Shown one piece after another: positions 14,240 to 20,585 of a stretch of 21,402 nucleotides of DNA. Origin of the DNA: a virus. Both the position numbers and the translations under genes were made by a program. The stretch spans positions 1-21,402 of the IMG/VR virus record IMGVR_UViG_3300044970_000960. The stretch is one strand, 5' to 3'. The notes under the pieces are model-generated. The model searched no databases. It was given only the letters and a program-made list of their open reading frames with translations, and was not told the origin of the DNA. How positions within the stretch are numbered: the first letter of the stretch is position 1; each line of letters starts with the position of its first letter.

Positions 14240-16290
14240 AAAAAGTAATCATTACTTTACTAACAATCGCAATAGGTATCGGTATAAAGATATACGAGCC
14301 TAATATAGTAGAAATTTTAAAACTCAAAGGATTTGATCAGTTATTAACTTTAAATGATACTAAAACTAGTGAAACAGCCGTAATAATAGAAATTGATGAG
14401 CCTACAATAGAGCAACAAGGTCAATGGCCTTGGCCAAGAGATTTAATAGCAGATGGTATTAAAAAAGCTGTAGATCATGGAGCTGAGATTGTAGTTCTAT
14501 ATCCGCTTTTTGCAGAAAAAGATAGATTTAATAAAGATGAAATACTTAAAGAGGTTATAACAAATAGTAAGGTCATAGGAACGCAATCTGCTTCTTTAAA
14601 AGGGAAAGGAGATCTAGTAACTAGGGGTTTTGCTATCGTAGGAAATACAGAAGAACAATGGTTTTATAGGTATCAAAACGGAATAGGTAGTATTTCTGAA
14701 ATATCTAAAACAGCTCAAGGTATGGGTATGATTACTACAGTCCCAGAACTAGATGGAGTAACTAGAAAAATACCTTTAGTGTTAATGGTTGGTGATAAAT
14801 TCTATCCTTCTTTACCTTTAGAAATAGCAAGAGTAATACATGGGGCTAAAAATTATAGAGCAAAAGTTACTGAGGCGGGATTATCTAGCATATATATCAA
14901 TAAGAATTTTTCCATAGAACCAGATAAGCGCGGAGAGTTATGGATAGATTGGTCTTGGACCTGGCCTATTAAAAGTTGGAAAGAGGAATCTTGGGGAGAC
15001 TTGACAGGTAAAATAGCTATTTTAGCTATAAACGTAGAGGGAATTACTAATACTATTGCAACCCCTGCAGGCACTAAACTAGGTCATGAAGTTAGTTTAG
15101 CTGCATGGGAAACTCTATGGAACGATAATAAAATAACTAGACCTTATTGGGCAGATTTAACTGAGCTTTTATTTTTCTGTCTGTTGATAGCAGTCAGTGC
15201 TCTCGTTGCTGATAAAGGAAATAAATTACTCGTAGGAGTATGGGGAGTAGTTATACTACTAGTTCCATTTAGTATAAGTTACTACGTCTTTAATCAATAT
15301 CAATATTTAACTGATTGGACATTTAGTTTAGTATTTGGAACACTGTTCTATGGATATGTCGTGTATTCTAGATTTGTTAAAGAGTTTAAACTAAAGCAAC
15401 AAATCAAGAAACAATTCCAATCTTATCTTTCAAAGGCTCTTGTGGAAAAACTCCAGAAGAATCCAGAGCTATTAAAGCTTGGCGGAGATAGCAGAGAGCT
15501 GTCAATCATGTTCACAGACGTTCGTGGGTTTACCTCTATCAGCGAACACTATGGTGAGAATGTTCAAGGATTAACCCAAATCATGAATCGCTATATGACA
15601 GCGATGACTGCAAAAATTCTTGAGAATGAAGGAACGCTTGATAAGTATATTGGCGATGCACAGATGGCATTTTGGAATGCGCCGCTTGATGACAAGCAGC
15701 ACGCCAAGAATGCAGTTAAAACAGCTTTAAGTATGTTAGGAGATTTAGATGAATTCAACAGAAGTATTGCGGCTGAAGGCGTCCCTCCTTTCGGCATGGG
15801 CCTTGGTATCAATACCGGTATGGTTGTTGTTGGAAATATGGGCAGCGATCAACGTTTCGATTATACTTGCCTCGGTGATGCTGTCAACCTTGCTAGTCGT
15901 CTCGAAGGACAAAGCAAACCGTATGGAGTCAAATTAGTCATTGGTTCAAAGACAGCAGAGTATGTTTCAGATGAATATTTTATATTAGAACTGGACACTA
16001 TTGCGGTAAAAGGTAAAAAACAAGGAGTTAATATCTATACTGTTTTAGGCACTAATAAAGAGATAGATGATTTAGGTTTTTCTTATGCAAGAAAAGATCA
16101 TAACGATATGTTAGATTATTATAGAAATAAAAACTTCACTAGTGCTACCGTATTGTGCGAAAGATTAACGAAAGCATTTAAAGGCGATATGAAATCATAC
16201 TACGAAATGATGATGGATCGTTGTCGTGAGTATACAAAAACCCCGCCACCAGCTAACTGGGACGGGGTTTACAGAGCTACTAGTAAATAG
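14236..16290 (+). CDS. CHASE2-domain transmembrane class III adenylate cyclase
   Basis: A 684-residue inner-membrane sensor enzyme predicted to make cAMP from ATP. One N-terminal membrane helix (1-20) precedes an extracytoplasmic CHASE2 domain (about 40-300, including AVIIEIDEPTIEQQGQWPWPR and LDGVTRKIPLV). Three membrane helices follow (about 307-325, 331-350, 360-378), then a juxtamembrane helix and a class III cyclase domain (about 415-610). All catalytic positions are present: metal Asp D428 (FTDVRGFT) and D474 (YIGDA), substrate Lys K470, adenine-position T544 (FDYT), and transition-state N551 and R555 (NLASR). The Thr favours adenylate over guanylate cyclase. A C-terminal tail follows. 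Bases 15421-15720 and about 15775-15945 are distinctly richer in GC than the rest of the gene. It is the last gene of the operon. Confidence 0.94.
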   Translation: MKKVIITLLTIAIGIGIKIYEPNIVEILKLKGFDQLLTLNDTKTSETAVIIEIDEPTIEQQGQWPWPRDLIADGIKKAVDHGAEIVVLYPLFAEKDRFNKDEILKEVITNSKVIGTQSASLKGKGDLVTRGFAIVGNTEEQWFYRYQNGIGSISEISKTAQGMGMITTVPELDGVTRKIPLVLMVGDKFYPSLPLEIARVIHGAKNYRAKVTEAGLSSIYINKNFSIEPDKRGELWIDWSWTWPIKSWKEESWGDLTGKIAILAINVEGITNTIATPAGTKLGHEVSLAAWETLWNDNKITRPYWADLTELLFFCLLIAVSALVADKGNKLLVGVWGVVILLVPFSISYYVFNQYQYLTDWTFSLVFGTLFYGYVVYSRFVKEFKLKQQIKKQFQSYLSKALVEKLQKNPELLKLGGDSRELSIMFTDVRGFTSISEHYGENVQGLTQIMNRYMTAMTAKILENEGTLDKYIGDAQMAFWNAPLDDKQHAKNAVKTALSMLGDLDEFNRSIAAEGVPPFGMGLGINTGMVVVGNMGSDQRFDYTCLGDAVNLASRLEGQSKPYGVKLVIGSKTAEYVSDEYFILELDTIAVKGKKQGVNIYTVLGTNKEIDDLGFSYARKDHNDMLDYYRNKNFTSATVLCERLTKAFKGDMKSYYEMMMDRCREYTKTPPPANWDGVYRATSK
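16238..16270. terminator. Bidirectional terminator between convergent gene blocks
   Basis: AAACCCCG (16238-16245) pairs with CGGGGTTT (16263-16270), and an inner CCAG/CTGG stem has a 4-base loop. On the - strand the hairpin is followed by TTTTTGT, a good intrinsic terminator for the leftward genes. On the + strand only TTT follows directly, with a longer T run at about 16300. The hairpin lies inside the last codons of the cyclase gene and ends 20 bases before its stop. Confidence 0.7.
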
Positions 16291-16295
16291 TAGAG

Positions 16296-16544
16296 TTATT
16301 TTTTCTTTGCAGTTCTAGCTTTTTTAGCTAAATCAGCATCTGCTGTGTAATAAGTTTTACCTTTGGTAATAAAGCTATTAACTCTAGCATATGCCCATTG
16401 CTCTCTTGTAGCACCTGGACGGTGACCTGTTGCCCAAGCAGCAGCACCTCTACGATATACCTGCTCTAAAATACTTTTAGGTATTTTAGATTCTTTAGCT
16501 TTACCAGCTAAGCCTTTATCTTGTGGTTTATTTTTTAGCGCCAT
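16296..16544 (-). CDS. Small conserved basic phage protein (82 aa)
   Basis: An 82-residue basic protein with the conserved-looking core ILEQVYRRGAAAWATGHRPG, then QWAYARVNSF and TYYTADADLAKKA. I recognise this GHRPG...QWA.AR pattern from uncharacterised (DUF-type) proteins in T4-like cyanophages and related viruses, but I know no function. The start ATG at 16544 overlaps the preceding gene by 17 bases. An upstream in-frame start at 16667 would overlap it far more and adds sequence with no resemblance to the family. It is the last gene of the leftward block, 5 bases from the convergent cyclase stop. Confidence 0.75.
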   Translation of the reverse strand: MALKNKPQDKGLAGKAKESKIPKSILEQVYRRGAAAWATGHRPGATREQWAYARVNSFITKGKTYYTADADLAKKARTAKKK

Positions 16545-16770
16545 TTTTCTTACCGTAGCGTTTTTGATATGCCAAAGTATATTTACTTGGCTTAGTCTCA
16601 ACGCCCTCATCTGTTTTAAAAGGTTGATAAGAGTAATTACCAGATCTAGCTTGCTCTCGTCTAGCAACTACTTCCTTAGCTCTCTCTTTTCTTGACTGAC
16701 CTTTAAGGGATCCAAGATATCTTTTAATAACTCTTTTACCGTCTACAGTTTCAGCAGGAACTTTCTTCAT
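16528..16770 (-). CDS. Small basic phage protein (80 aa)
   Basis: An 80-residue Lys/Arg-rich protein with VPAETVDGKRVIKRYLGSL at the N-terminus and PSKYTLAYQKRYGKK at the C-terminus. The SKYTxAYxKRYG ending resembles uncharacterised small proteins of large DNA viruses and T4-like phages. Function unknown; the charge suggests nucleic-acid or virion binding. Its ATG overlaps the TGA of the preceding gene (ATGA), and it overlaps the next by 17 bases, so all four genes of this sub-cluster are translationally coupled. Confidence 0.75.
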   Translation of the reverse strand: MKKVPAETVDGKRVIKRYLGSLKGQSRKERAKEVVARREQARSGNYSYQPFKTDEGVETKPSKYTLAYQKRYGKKNGAKK

Positions 16771-16940
16771 TTTTTCTTCTTACGACGAACAGGTTTATAA
16801 GAACCTGTAAGAGTCTGTGCAGCCATATCTTTATCGTAGGTAGCAATATTATATTTACTGACATTAGTTGTTGGAGTTATTTCGCCTACACCTAAACTTT
16901 TGTCTACCGAAGACATACGAGGTTTTTTTGTTTTTTTCAT
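16767..16940 (-). CDS. Small basic phage protein (57 aa)
   Basis: A 57-residue frame beginning MKKTKKPRMSSVDKSLG and ending in VRRKKKK. Both ends overlap the neighbouring genes by exactly 4 bases (ATGA), with start 16940-16938 and stop 16769-16767. That geometry, repeated at its upstream and downstream junctions, strongly supports a real gene despite its size. Both termini are highly basic. Function unknown; no domain recognised. Confidence 0.75.
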   Translation of the reverse strand: MKKTKKPRMSSVDKSLGVGEITPTTNVSKYNIATYDKDMAAQTLTGSYKPVRRKKKK

Positions 16941-17284
16941 TTCTTTCTCGGATTACTTAGTTTAGAGCCACCAGATCCGGCCCATAACACTTTTCTAGCC
17001 CAATAGTTAGGAGAGAATTTATCGTCTTTAGTTAGTTGTCCGCTCTTATCTCTAATTCCTGCACTACGAGTTAGATAATTCTTTCTAGCATCTGGGCTGT
17101 AGTTATGTCCATAGCCTTTTTGACCAAAATGAACTACTTTAACTTCATCCCCTTTTTTGGCTAATACCATACGTTTTTTATCTTCTTTAGTAGAAGAACG
17201 AGGTTTATTAAACCCAGGAAAGACGGTGCCTCTATATTCTATTTTACCGTCTCCAAGTCTTTTTACGTCTTTAGATGATGCCAT
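16937..17284 (-). CDS. Conserved hypothetical phage protein (115 aa)
   Basis: A 115-residue basic protein with motifs EYRGTVFPGFNKPR (17-30), VLAKKGDEVKVVHFGQKGYG (40-59) and a C-terminal segment with RSAGIRDKSGQLTKDDKF and NYWARKVLW. I recognise this as a small protein family of unknown function found in T4-like phages and other viruses. A strong ribosome binding site (CCGGAGGA) lies 5 bases before ATG 17284. It opens the four-gene ATGA-coupled basic-protein cluster. Confidence 0.8.
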   Translation of the reverse strand: MASSKDVKRLGDGKIEYRGTVFPGFNKPRSSTKEDKKRMVLAKKGDEVKVVHFGQKGYGHNYSPDARKNYLTRSAGIRDKSGQLTKDDKFSPNYWARKVLWAGSGGSKLSNPRKK

Positions 17285-17306
17285 TTTATCCTCCGGGGAT
17301 TTATAG

Positions 17307-17450
17307 CTATAATAGCTTTTTATTACTAGAATTGTCTACTGTAAAAATATAAGATACTGTATTGGAACTAACTGATGATGCAGTAGGAAAAGTATTGCTG
17401 ACATGAGCTAGATTATTTTTTAGTATAGTTTCTATAGAATATTTACCCAT
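17307..17450 (-). CDS. Possible small hypothetical protein (47 aa)
   Basis: A 47-residue frame starting [18 protein letters not shown] and ending NSSNKKLL. It fills most of the gap between the IF-1 gene and the 115-residue gene. Its ATG overlaps the IF-1 stop by 8 bases, the same geometry as several neighbours. No good ribosome binding site is seen close to the start, and the composition (S, T, N, V) gives no family. It could instead be a short leader region. Confidence 0.4.
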   Translation of the reverse strand: MGKYSIETILKNNLAHVSNTFPTASSVSSNTVSYIFTVDNSSNKKLL

Positions 17451-17655
17451 TTCTATAAATTATTCTACCTCTATGTAAGTCGTAAGGACTTACTTCTACC
17501 TTCACGCTATCCCCTACAGATATTCTGATATTGTTCTTTCTAATTTTTCCATTAACGTAAGCTAGTAAGATATTCCCATTTACTTCTACTTTAAAATTTG
17601 CATTAGGTAATGCTTCTAGCACTTTACCGTCTATTTCTATTAATTCTTTAGACAT
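17443..17655 (-). CDS. infA: Translation initiation factor IF-1 homologue
   Basis: A 70-residue S1/OB-fold protein that aligns end to end with bacterial IF-1 (about 72 residues). [14 protein letters not shown] corresponds to [38 protein letters not shown] to the [23 protein letters not shown] region, and the C-terminus GRIIYRNG to GRIVFRSR. IF-1 binds the 30S A site and helps IF2/IF3 in initiation. Phage-borne IF-1 is unusual; a role in tuning host translation to phage mRNA is inference. It overlaps the upstream small gene by 8 bases. Codon use is AT-rich like its neighbours, so it is not a recent GC-rich import. Confidence 0.9.
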   Translation of the reverse strand: MSKELIEIDGKVLEALPNANFKVEVNGNILLAYVNGKIRKNNIRISVGDSVKVEVSPYDLHRGRIIYRNG

Positions 17656-17818
17656 ATTTATTGTATATACTTTTAAAAGTCTCCCATTGTTTTTGGCTGA
17701 GCTGTGGATATTTACTTTGATAAACTACAAGACTTTTAATAAATGCTCTTTGAGGATCAGTTAAAGGTTTTTGTAGTAATTCTTCTTGTTGTTGTTTAGA
17801 TATTCTACGAGTTTTCAT
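17648..17818 (-). CDS. Small hypothetical protein (56 aa)
   Basis: A 56-residue helical, basic protein with [20 protein letters not shown] at the N-terminus, followed by [28 protein letters not shown]. It starts 7 bases after the stop of the nuclease gene and overlaps IF-1 by 8 bases. The L..KPLTDPQ.AFI.SL pattern looks like a conserved phage or plasmid protein, but I cannot name a family. It may bind nucleic acid, given its basic N-terminus. Confidence 0.6.
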   Translation of the reverse strand: MKTRRISKQQQEELLQKPLTDPQRAFIKSLVVYQSKYPQLSQKQWETFKSIYNKYV

Positions 17819-17824
17819 TAGTCT

Positions 17825-18499
17825 TTATAAACTAACCTGTAATTTTTCGTATTGATTAATTCTATATTTTAACTCAGGGATGAAAGGTAAAGTTTGTGAT
17901 TCAAATACTTGAACATCTGCGTTTTCCACAGTAATTAAAACAACTATTTTTTGTAAGTTTGTTTTAAAAATTTCATTGTGAGCGTAAGCATATGCTGTGC
18001 ACTGTATAAAATAATCTTTAATATCTTTTATCTGTTTTTTCTTTTTAGATGTTTTAAAGTCTATTACTGCCGGAATTTTATTCCACTCTCCAAACATATC
18101 AACTCGTCCAGCATATCTCAAATGCTTAGACCAAACAGGTATTTCTTGTGCCCAAACATTAGTTACGCCTTTTTGTGTAGCCTGTATGAGATTAGTAATC
18201 ATTTTCTGAGTAGTAATTTCTTCATTTAAAATATCAGTTGCCCAAGAGTTAGATCCATCCCAATATCTTTCTAGATATTTGTGCACTATCTCTCCACGAT
18301 CCGTAGCAGCTTTAGATACACGCGCTGCCTCTTCTTCTCCTACTTTATCTTTCCAGCGTTGCAACCAGATATTATTAGCCGTTTTTCCTAAAATAGTAGT
18401 GACGCTAGGAAAACTACCATCAGGTGTTTTATATAGCCTGCCTTTTTCGGTAGTTTCTGCTGTTACCTCTTTGCATACGGAATAATCAAAATTTGTCAA
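17825..18499 (-). CDS. PD-(D/E)XK exonuclease, RecB/MGME1-like
   Basis: A predicted single-strand DNA exonuclease of the RecB/Cas4/MGME1 type. Using the TTG at 18499 gives 224 residues. Motifs in order: FPSVTTILG (30-38), the helix with RGEIVHKYLE (68-77), QEIPVWSKHLRYAGRVD (118-134; E119, D134), AVIDFKTS (144-151; D147, K149) and QCTAYAY (166-172), the QxxxY motif. All PD-(D/E)XK catalytic residues are present. An ATG at 18568 in the same frame would overlap the methyltransferase by 83 bases and adds residues with no family resemblance, so I prefer the TTG start (14-base overlap). It may process recombination or replication intermediates. Confidence 0.85.
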   Translation of the reverse strand: MTNFDYSVCKEVTAETTEKGRLYKTPDGSFPSVTTILGKTANNIWLQRWKDKVGEEEAARVSKAATDRGEIVHKYLERYWDGSNSWATDILNEEITTQKMITNLIQATQKGVTNVWAQEIPVWSKHLRYAGRVDMFGEWNKIPAVIDFKTSKKKKQIKDIKDYFIQCTAYAYAHNEIFKTNLQKIVVLITVENADVQVFESQTLPFIPELKYRINQYEKLQVSL

Positions 18500-19061
18500 T
18501 TTGGTTACCAAACACGTCCCATCCAGGTCTTTGCGTTCTTGCAAACATTTCCAGATATGGACCATCAAATAGTCTTTCTATTCTGTCATAGGCTTCGTCG
18601 GGTTTTCTACTATGCTCACGTTGTTGAGATATGATTACCTGTCTAACACCTTTATCCTTACGCTCTAAAGTTTTACCTCGTCTACCGAGTAGACATAGTT
18701 CTGCGTTAGCTCTAGTGTAATATCCTAGATTCATGCGTATATCTTTATCTACATCTAAGGCTTTAAGATTGGCTGTTTTATTAGTTTTTACCCAAGTAAA
18801 TGCACAGGTTTTATATTCAAATCCCCACGCTTTCATTACTTCGAAACTTTTGTCCAAGATAGGAAAAGTTACCCACATAAATAAGATTGAGTTAGGAGCC
18901 GCAATCTTCTTAATCGGTAAATTTTTAATATCTTCCAAAGTCATAACCTTATAATCTGGACTTCTATCTCCACCAGCTTCTGAGTAGGTTTCAAATGTCC
19001 AAGGTGGATCGGCGTAAATAACCGAATACCGTTTATCTGTATTAAATATGTCTATATTCAC
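18486..19061 (-). CDS. MT-A70 family N6-adenine methyltransferase
   Basis: A SAM-dependent methyltransferase that would modify adenine N6 in DNA or RNA. The DPPW catalytic motif is in YSVIYADPPWTFE near the N-terminus. LFMWVTFPIL, AELCLLGRRG, REHSRKPDEAYDRIERLF and the terminal YLEMFART..PGWDVFGNQ are typical MT-A70 segments, so the domain is complete. I prefer GTG 19061 (191 residues) because GAGGT lies just upstream. ATG 19085 adds 8 residues but has no ribosome binding site and overlaps a possible 20-residue peptide gene. Phage enzymes of this type usually protect DNA from host restriction; the target here is unknown. Confidence 0.9.
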   Translation of the reverse strand: MNIDIFNTDKRYSVIYADPPWTFETYSEAGGDRSPDYKVMTLEDIKNLPIKKIAAPNSILFMWVTFPILDKSFEVMKAWGFEYKTCAFTWVKTNKTANLKALDVDKDIRMNLGYYTRANAELCLLGRRGKTLERKDKGVRQVIISQQREHSRKPDEAYDRIERLFDGPYLEMFARTQRPGWDVFGNQIDKF

Positions 19062-19063
19062 TA

Positions 19064-19126
19064 TTACCTCAAAGACATTAACCATAGGACTATAAATCCC
19101 ATGGCTAATATTATTATACTAATCAT
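19064..19126 (-). CDS. Possible 20-residue membrane micropeptide
   Basis: An ATG at 19126 opens a frame encoding MISIIILAMGFIVLWLMSLR, essentially one membrane helix with a C-terminal arginine. It overlaps the stop of the 89-residue gene and ends 2 bases before the GTG start of the methyltransferase. It fits the chain of short overlaps in this block but is very short; it could be only a coupling leader for the methyltransferase. Confidence 0.3.
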   Translation of the reverse strand: MISIIILAMGFIVLWLMSLR

Positions 19127-19388
19127 CTTCATCTACCATCTCACTACCAGATAGCATCATATGTTTCACTGATTCAATGCCACCTATAGCCAAGATAATA
19201 TCAAATTCTCCTGCTATTATGGAAAATATTTTATTATCAGATCCCATACCCACAGCAACTATACCGGATAATTTACCTTGGTCTATAAGGTTATGTATCT
19301 CGCCTACAATTTTTAGCATCATTTCTTTGGGAGATGTGGTTCCGTCTTTTTTACTTTTTAGGTCTTGAAAATTAATAATATTATCCAT
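19119..19388 (-). CDS. Small hypothetical protein (89 aa)
   Basis: An 89-residue acidic protein with MDNIINFQDLKSKKDG at the N-terminus, a helix (EMMLKIVGEIHNLIDQGKL), then strands with SGIVAVGMGSDNKIF and IIAGEFDIILAIGGIE. It reads as a small alpha/beta domain and ends in an acidic DEDD. No family recognised. It overlaps the RNase H gene by 8 bases, again with coupled geometry. Confidence 0.7.
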   Translation of the reverse strand: MDNIINFQDLKSKKDGTTSPKEMMLKIVGEIHNLIDQGKLSGIVAVGMGSDNKIFSIIAGEFDIILAIGGIESVKHMMLSGSEMVDEDD

Positions 19389-19821
19389 TATAACAACACT
19401 CGCTTGCTAAAGTATCTACTTCTTCATTTTCTGCTATGCCAGAATGGGCAGGAACCCATTTCCATTCTATAGATATATGAGAAGATAGAAGATCTAGCTC
19501 TTTCCAAAGGTCTTGATTTTTTACAGGCTTACGGTTAGCAGTTTTCCAACCATTCTTTTTCCAAGAGTGAATCCACTCTGTTATACCCTTTTTAAGGTAT
19601 TGGCTATCAGTATTAACCTCTATAGTATCTATTTCGAGTGTTACGTTTTTAATACCTTCTATAGCTGCTCGTAGTTCCATCCTATTATTTGTAGTATTAG
19701 ACTCGCGACCTATTACTATCTTAGGATCTTTATCCAAGTAGTAAATTTTAGCCGCAAACCCTCCAGGACCGGGGTTACCTTTACAGGCTCCGTCACAAAA
19801 TATTATAGCTCTATTAGTCAT
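19381..19821 (-). CDS. rnhA: Ribonuclease HI
   Basis: Degrades RNA in RNA-DNA hybrids, for example replication primers. It has 146 residues from ATG 19821, close to E. coli RNase HI (155). The DEDD active site is complete: D10 (FCDGACKGNPG), E49 (NRMELRA), D72 (NTDSQYL) and D136 (EEVDTLA), with H126 in VPAHSG. The basic handle region KKNGWKTANRKPVKNQDLW is present. GGAG lies 8 bases before this start; an upstream in-frame start would overlap the small membrane gene and add 15 residues. This differs from the 5'-nuclease type Rnh of T4. Confidence 0.93.
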   Translation of the reverse strand: MTNRAIIFCDGACKGNPGPGGFAAKIYYLDKDPKIVIGRESNTTNNRMELRAAIEGIKNVTLEIDTIEVNTDSQYLKKGITEWIHSWKKNGWKTANRKPVKNQDLWKELDLLSSHISIEWKWVPAHSGIAENEEVDTLASECCYNG

Positions 19822-19918
19822 CAAAGATACTCCAAACGGCGTGAGATACTGCAGCAAAAAGCCCAATTAAGAATGCTAAAAAAGCAATAGAGAAAATTAA
19901 TCCTAATACTAGTTCCAT
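19814..19918 (-). CDS. Small membrane protein (34 aa)
   Basis: A 34-residue frame starting MELVLGLIFSIAFLAFLIG and ending AVWSIFDD, with a single strong membrane helix. Its ATG overlaps the HNH gene stop and its TAA overlaps the RNase H start by 8 bases, so it exactly bridges the two genes. GAGATTAAAATAG gives a weak ribosome binding site. Function unknown; small phage membrane peptides often affect superinfection or lysis timing, but nothing here shows that. Confidence 0.55.
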   Translation of the reverse strand: MELVLGLIFSIAFLAFLIGLFAAVSHAVWSIFDD

Positions 19919-20472
19919 GCTATTTTAATCTCGGCTTTCCATGCAGGTAGATAATCAACCCAGGAAGGGTGATATACAGTAACAGGAAATAATTTTCTTA
20001 GCTCTATCAACTGTTCGTGAGTAGGATGCCAAGGTTTTGTATTTGGTTTCCACTTACCTACAGGCAGATGATCTGATTTAAGATAGTTACAAGTTGGACA
20101 CGCTGCAACTACATTTAGCCAATCGTCTTTGCCGCCTTTTGACAGAGGCATAACGTGGTCTCTAGTAACAGTTTCCATTGAAAGTTTAGTATTGCAGTAA
20201 GCACAATGACCCCGGTCTCTATAAAGCAAAGAGCTTTTAGTTAGCACAGGTTTTTGCGTCCTTTTAACATATTCTTTGCGAATAATTATAGAAGGCCAAT
20301 TTAACTTGATGTTTGGATTTGGAGTCTTAATAGGAGTGCCATAATCAGATACTACCGAACAGGTATCGGCAAAAAGTCTTATAACCGCCTGTTTAGCACT
20401 AATTACGTGAAGTGGTAGTACACTTATAGGAGTGTAGTCCGCATTAAGAACTAATGTTTTGAATTCTGTCAT
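19909..20472 (-). CDS. HNH endonuclease
   Basis: A 187-residue DNA endonuclease candidate. The HNH core begins with a CxxC (C90, C93), then RDHVMPLSKGG with D105 and H106, then WLNVVAACPTCN with N120 and a second CxxC (C125, C128), giving a zinc-stabilised beta-beta-alpha metal finger. The N-terminal part (FKTLVLNADYTPISVLPL) matches the type seen in cyanobacterial and cyanophage HNH proteins. It could be a free-standing homing-type nuclease or a packaging/recombination helper. It starts after a terminator and a promoter-like sequence, so it probably heads a new transcription unit. Confidence 0.87.
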   Translation of the reverse strand: MTEFKTLVLNADYTPISVLPLHVISAKQAVIRLFADTCSVVSDYGTPIKTPNPNIKLNWPSIIIRKEYVKRTQKPVLTKSSLLYRDRGHCAYCNTKLSMETVTRDHVMPLSKGGKDDWLNVVAACPTCNYLKSDHLPVGKWKPNTKPWHPTHEQLIELRKLFPVTVYHPSWVDYLPAWKAEIKIAWN

Positions 20473-20481
20473 TTTTTCTAT

Positions 20482-20508
20482 CTTATACTATTTTAGAGTA
20501 TGGGTCAA
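20482..20508 (-). promoter_or_regulatory. Promoter candidate for the HNH-led leftward operon
   Basis: On the - strand, TTGACC (complement of 20503-20508) is followed after 15 bases by TATAAG (complement of 20482-20487), just downstream of the Hsp20 terminator and 10 bases before the HNH start. The spacer is shorter than ideal; TAAGAT two bases on gives a 17-base spacer. Confidence 0.35.
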
Positions 20509-20540
20509 ATAAAAACAGAGGGAGATTACTCTCCCTCTGT
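20504..20540 (-). terminator. Intrinsic terminator after hsp20
   Basis: ACAGAGGGAGA and TCTCCCTCTGT form an 11-bp perfect stem with a 4-base TTAC loop (20515-20540). On the - strand it is followed by TTTTTATTT. This is a textbook rho-independent terminator 46 bases after the hsp20 stop. Confidence 0.88.
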
Positions 20541-20585
20541 CGTTAACCGAGCCAGTCCAGCTCTTCTTCTGTGTATGGCCACATT

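Noticed and set aside
11394-16290. Bacterial chromosome fragment instead of phage
   Set aside because: Phage genes lie directly on both sides on one contig, the operon overlaps or abuts them, and csgF onward shares the codon style of the phage genes to the right. A chimeric assembly cannot be fully excluded from sequence alone.
17285-17310. AGCTATAATAGCT hairpin followed by T5
   Set aside because: The T run would serve only + strand transcription and no + strand gene precedes it here; on the - strand it has no downstream U run.
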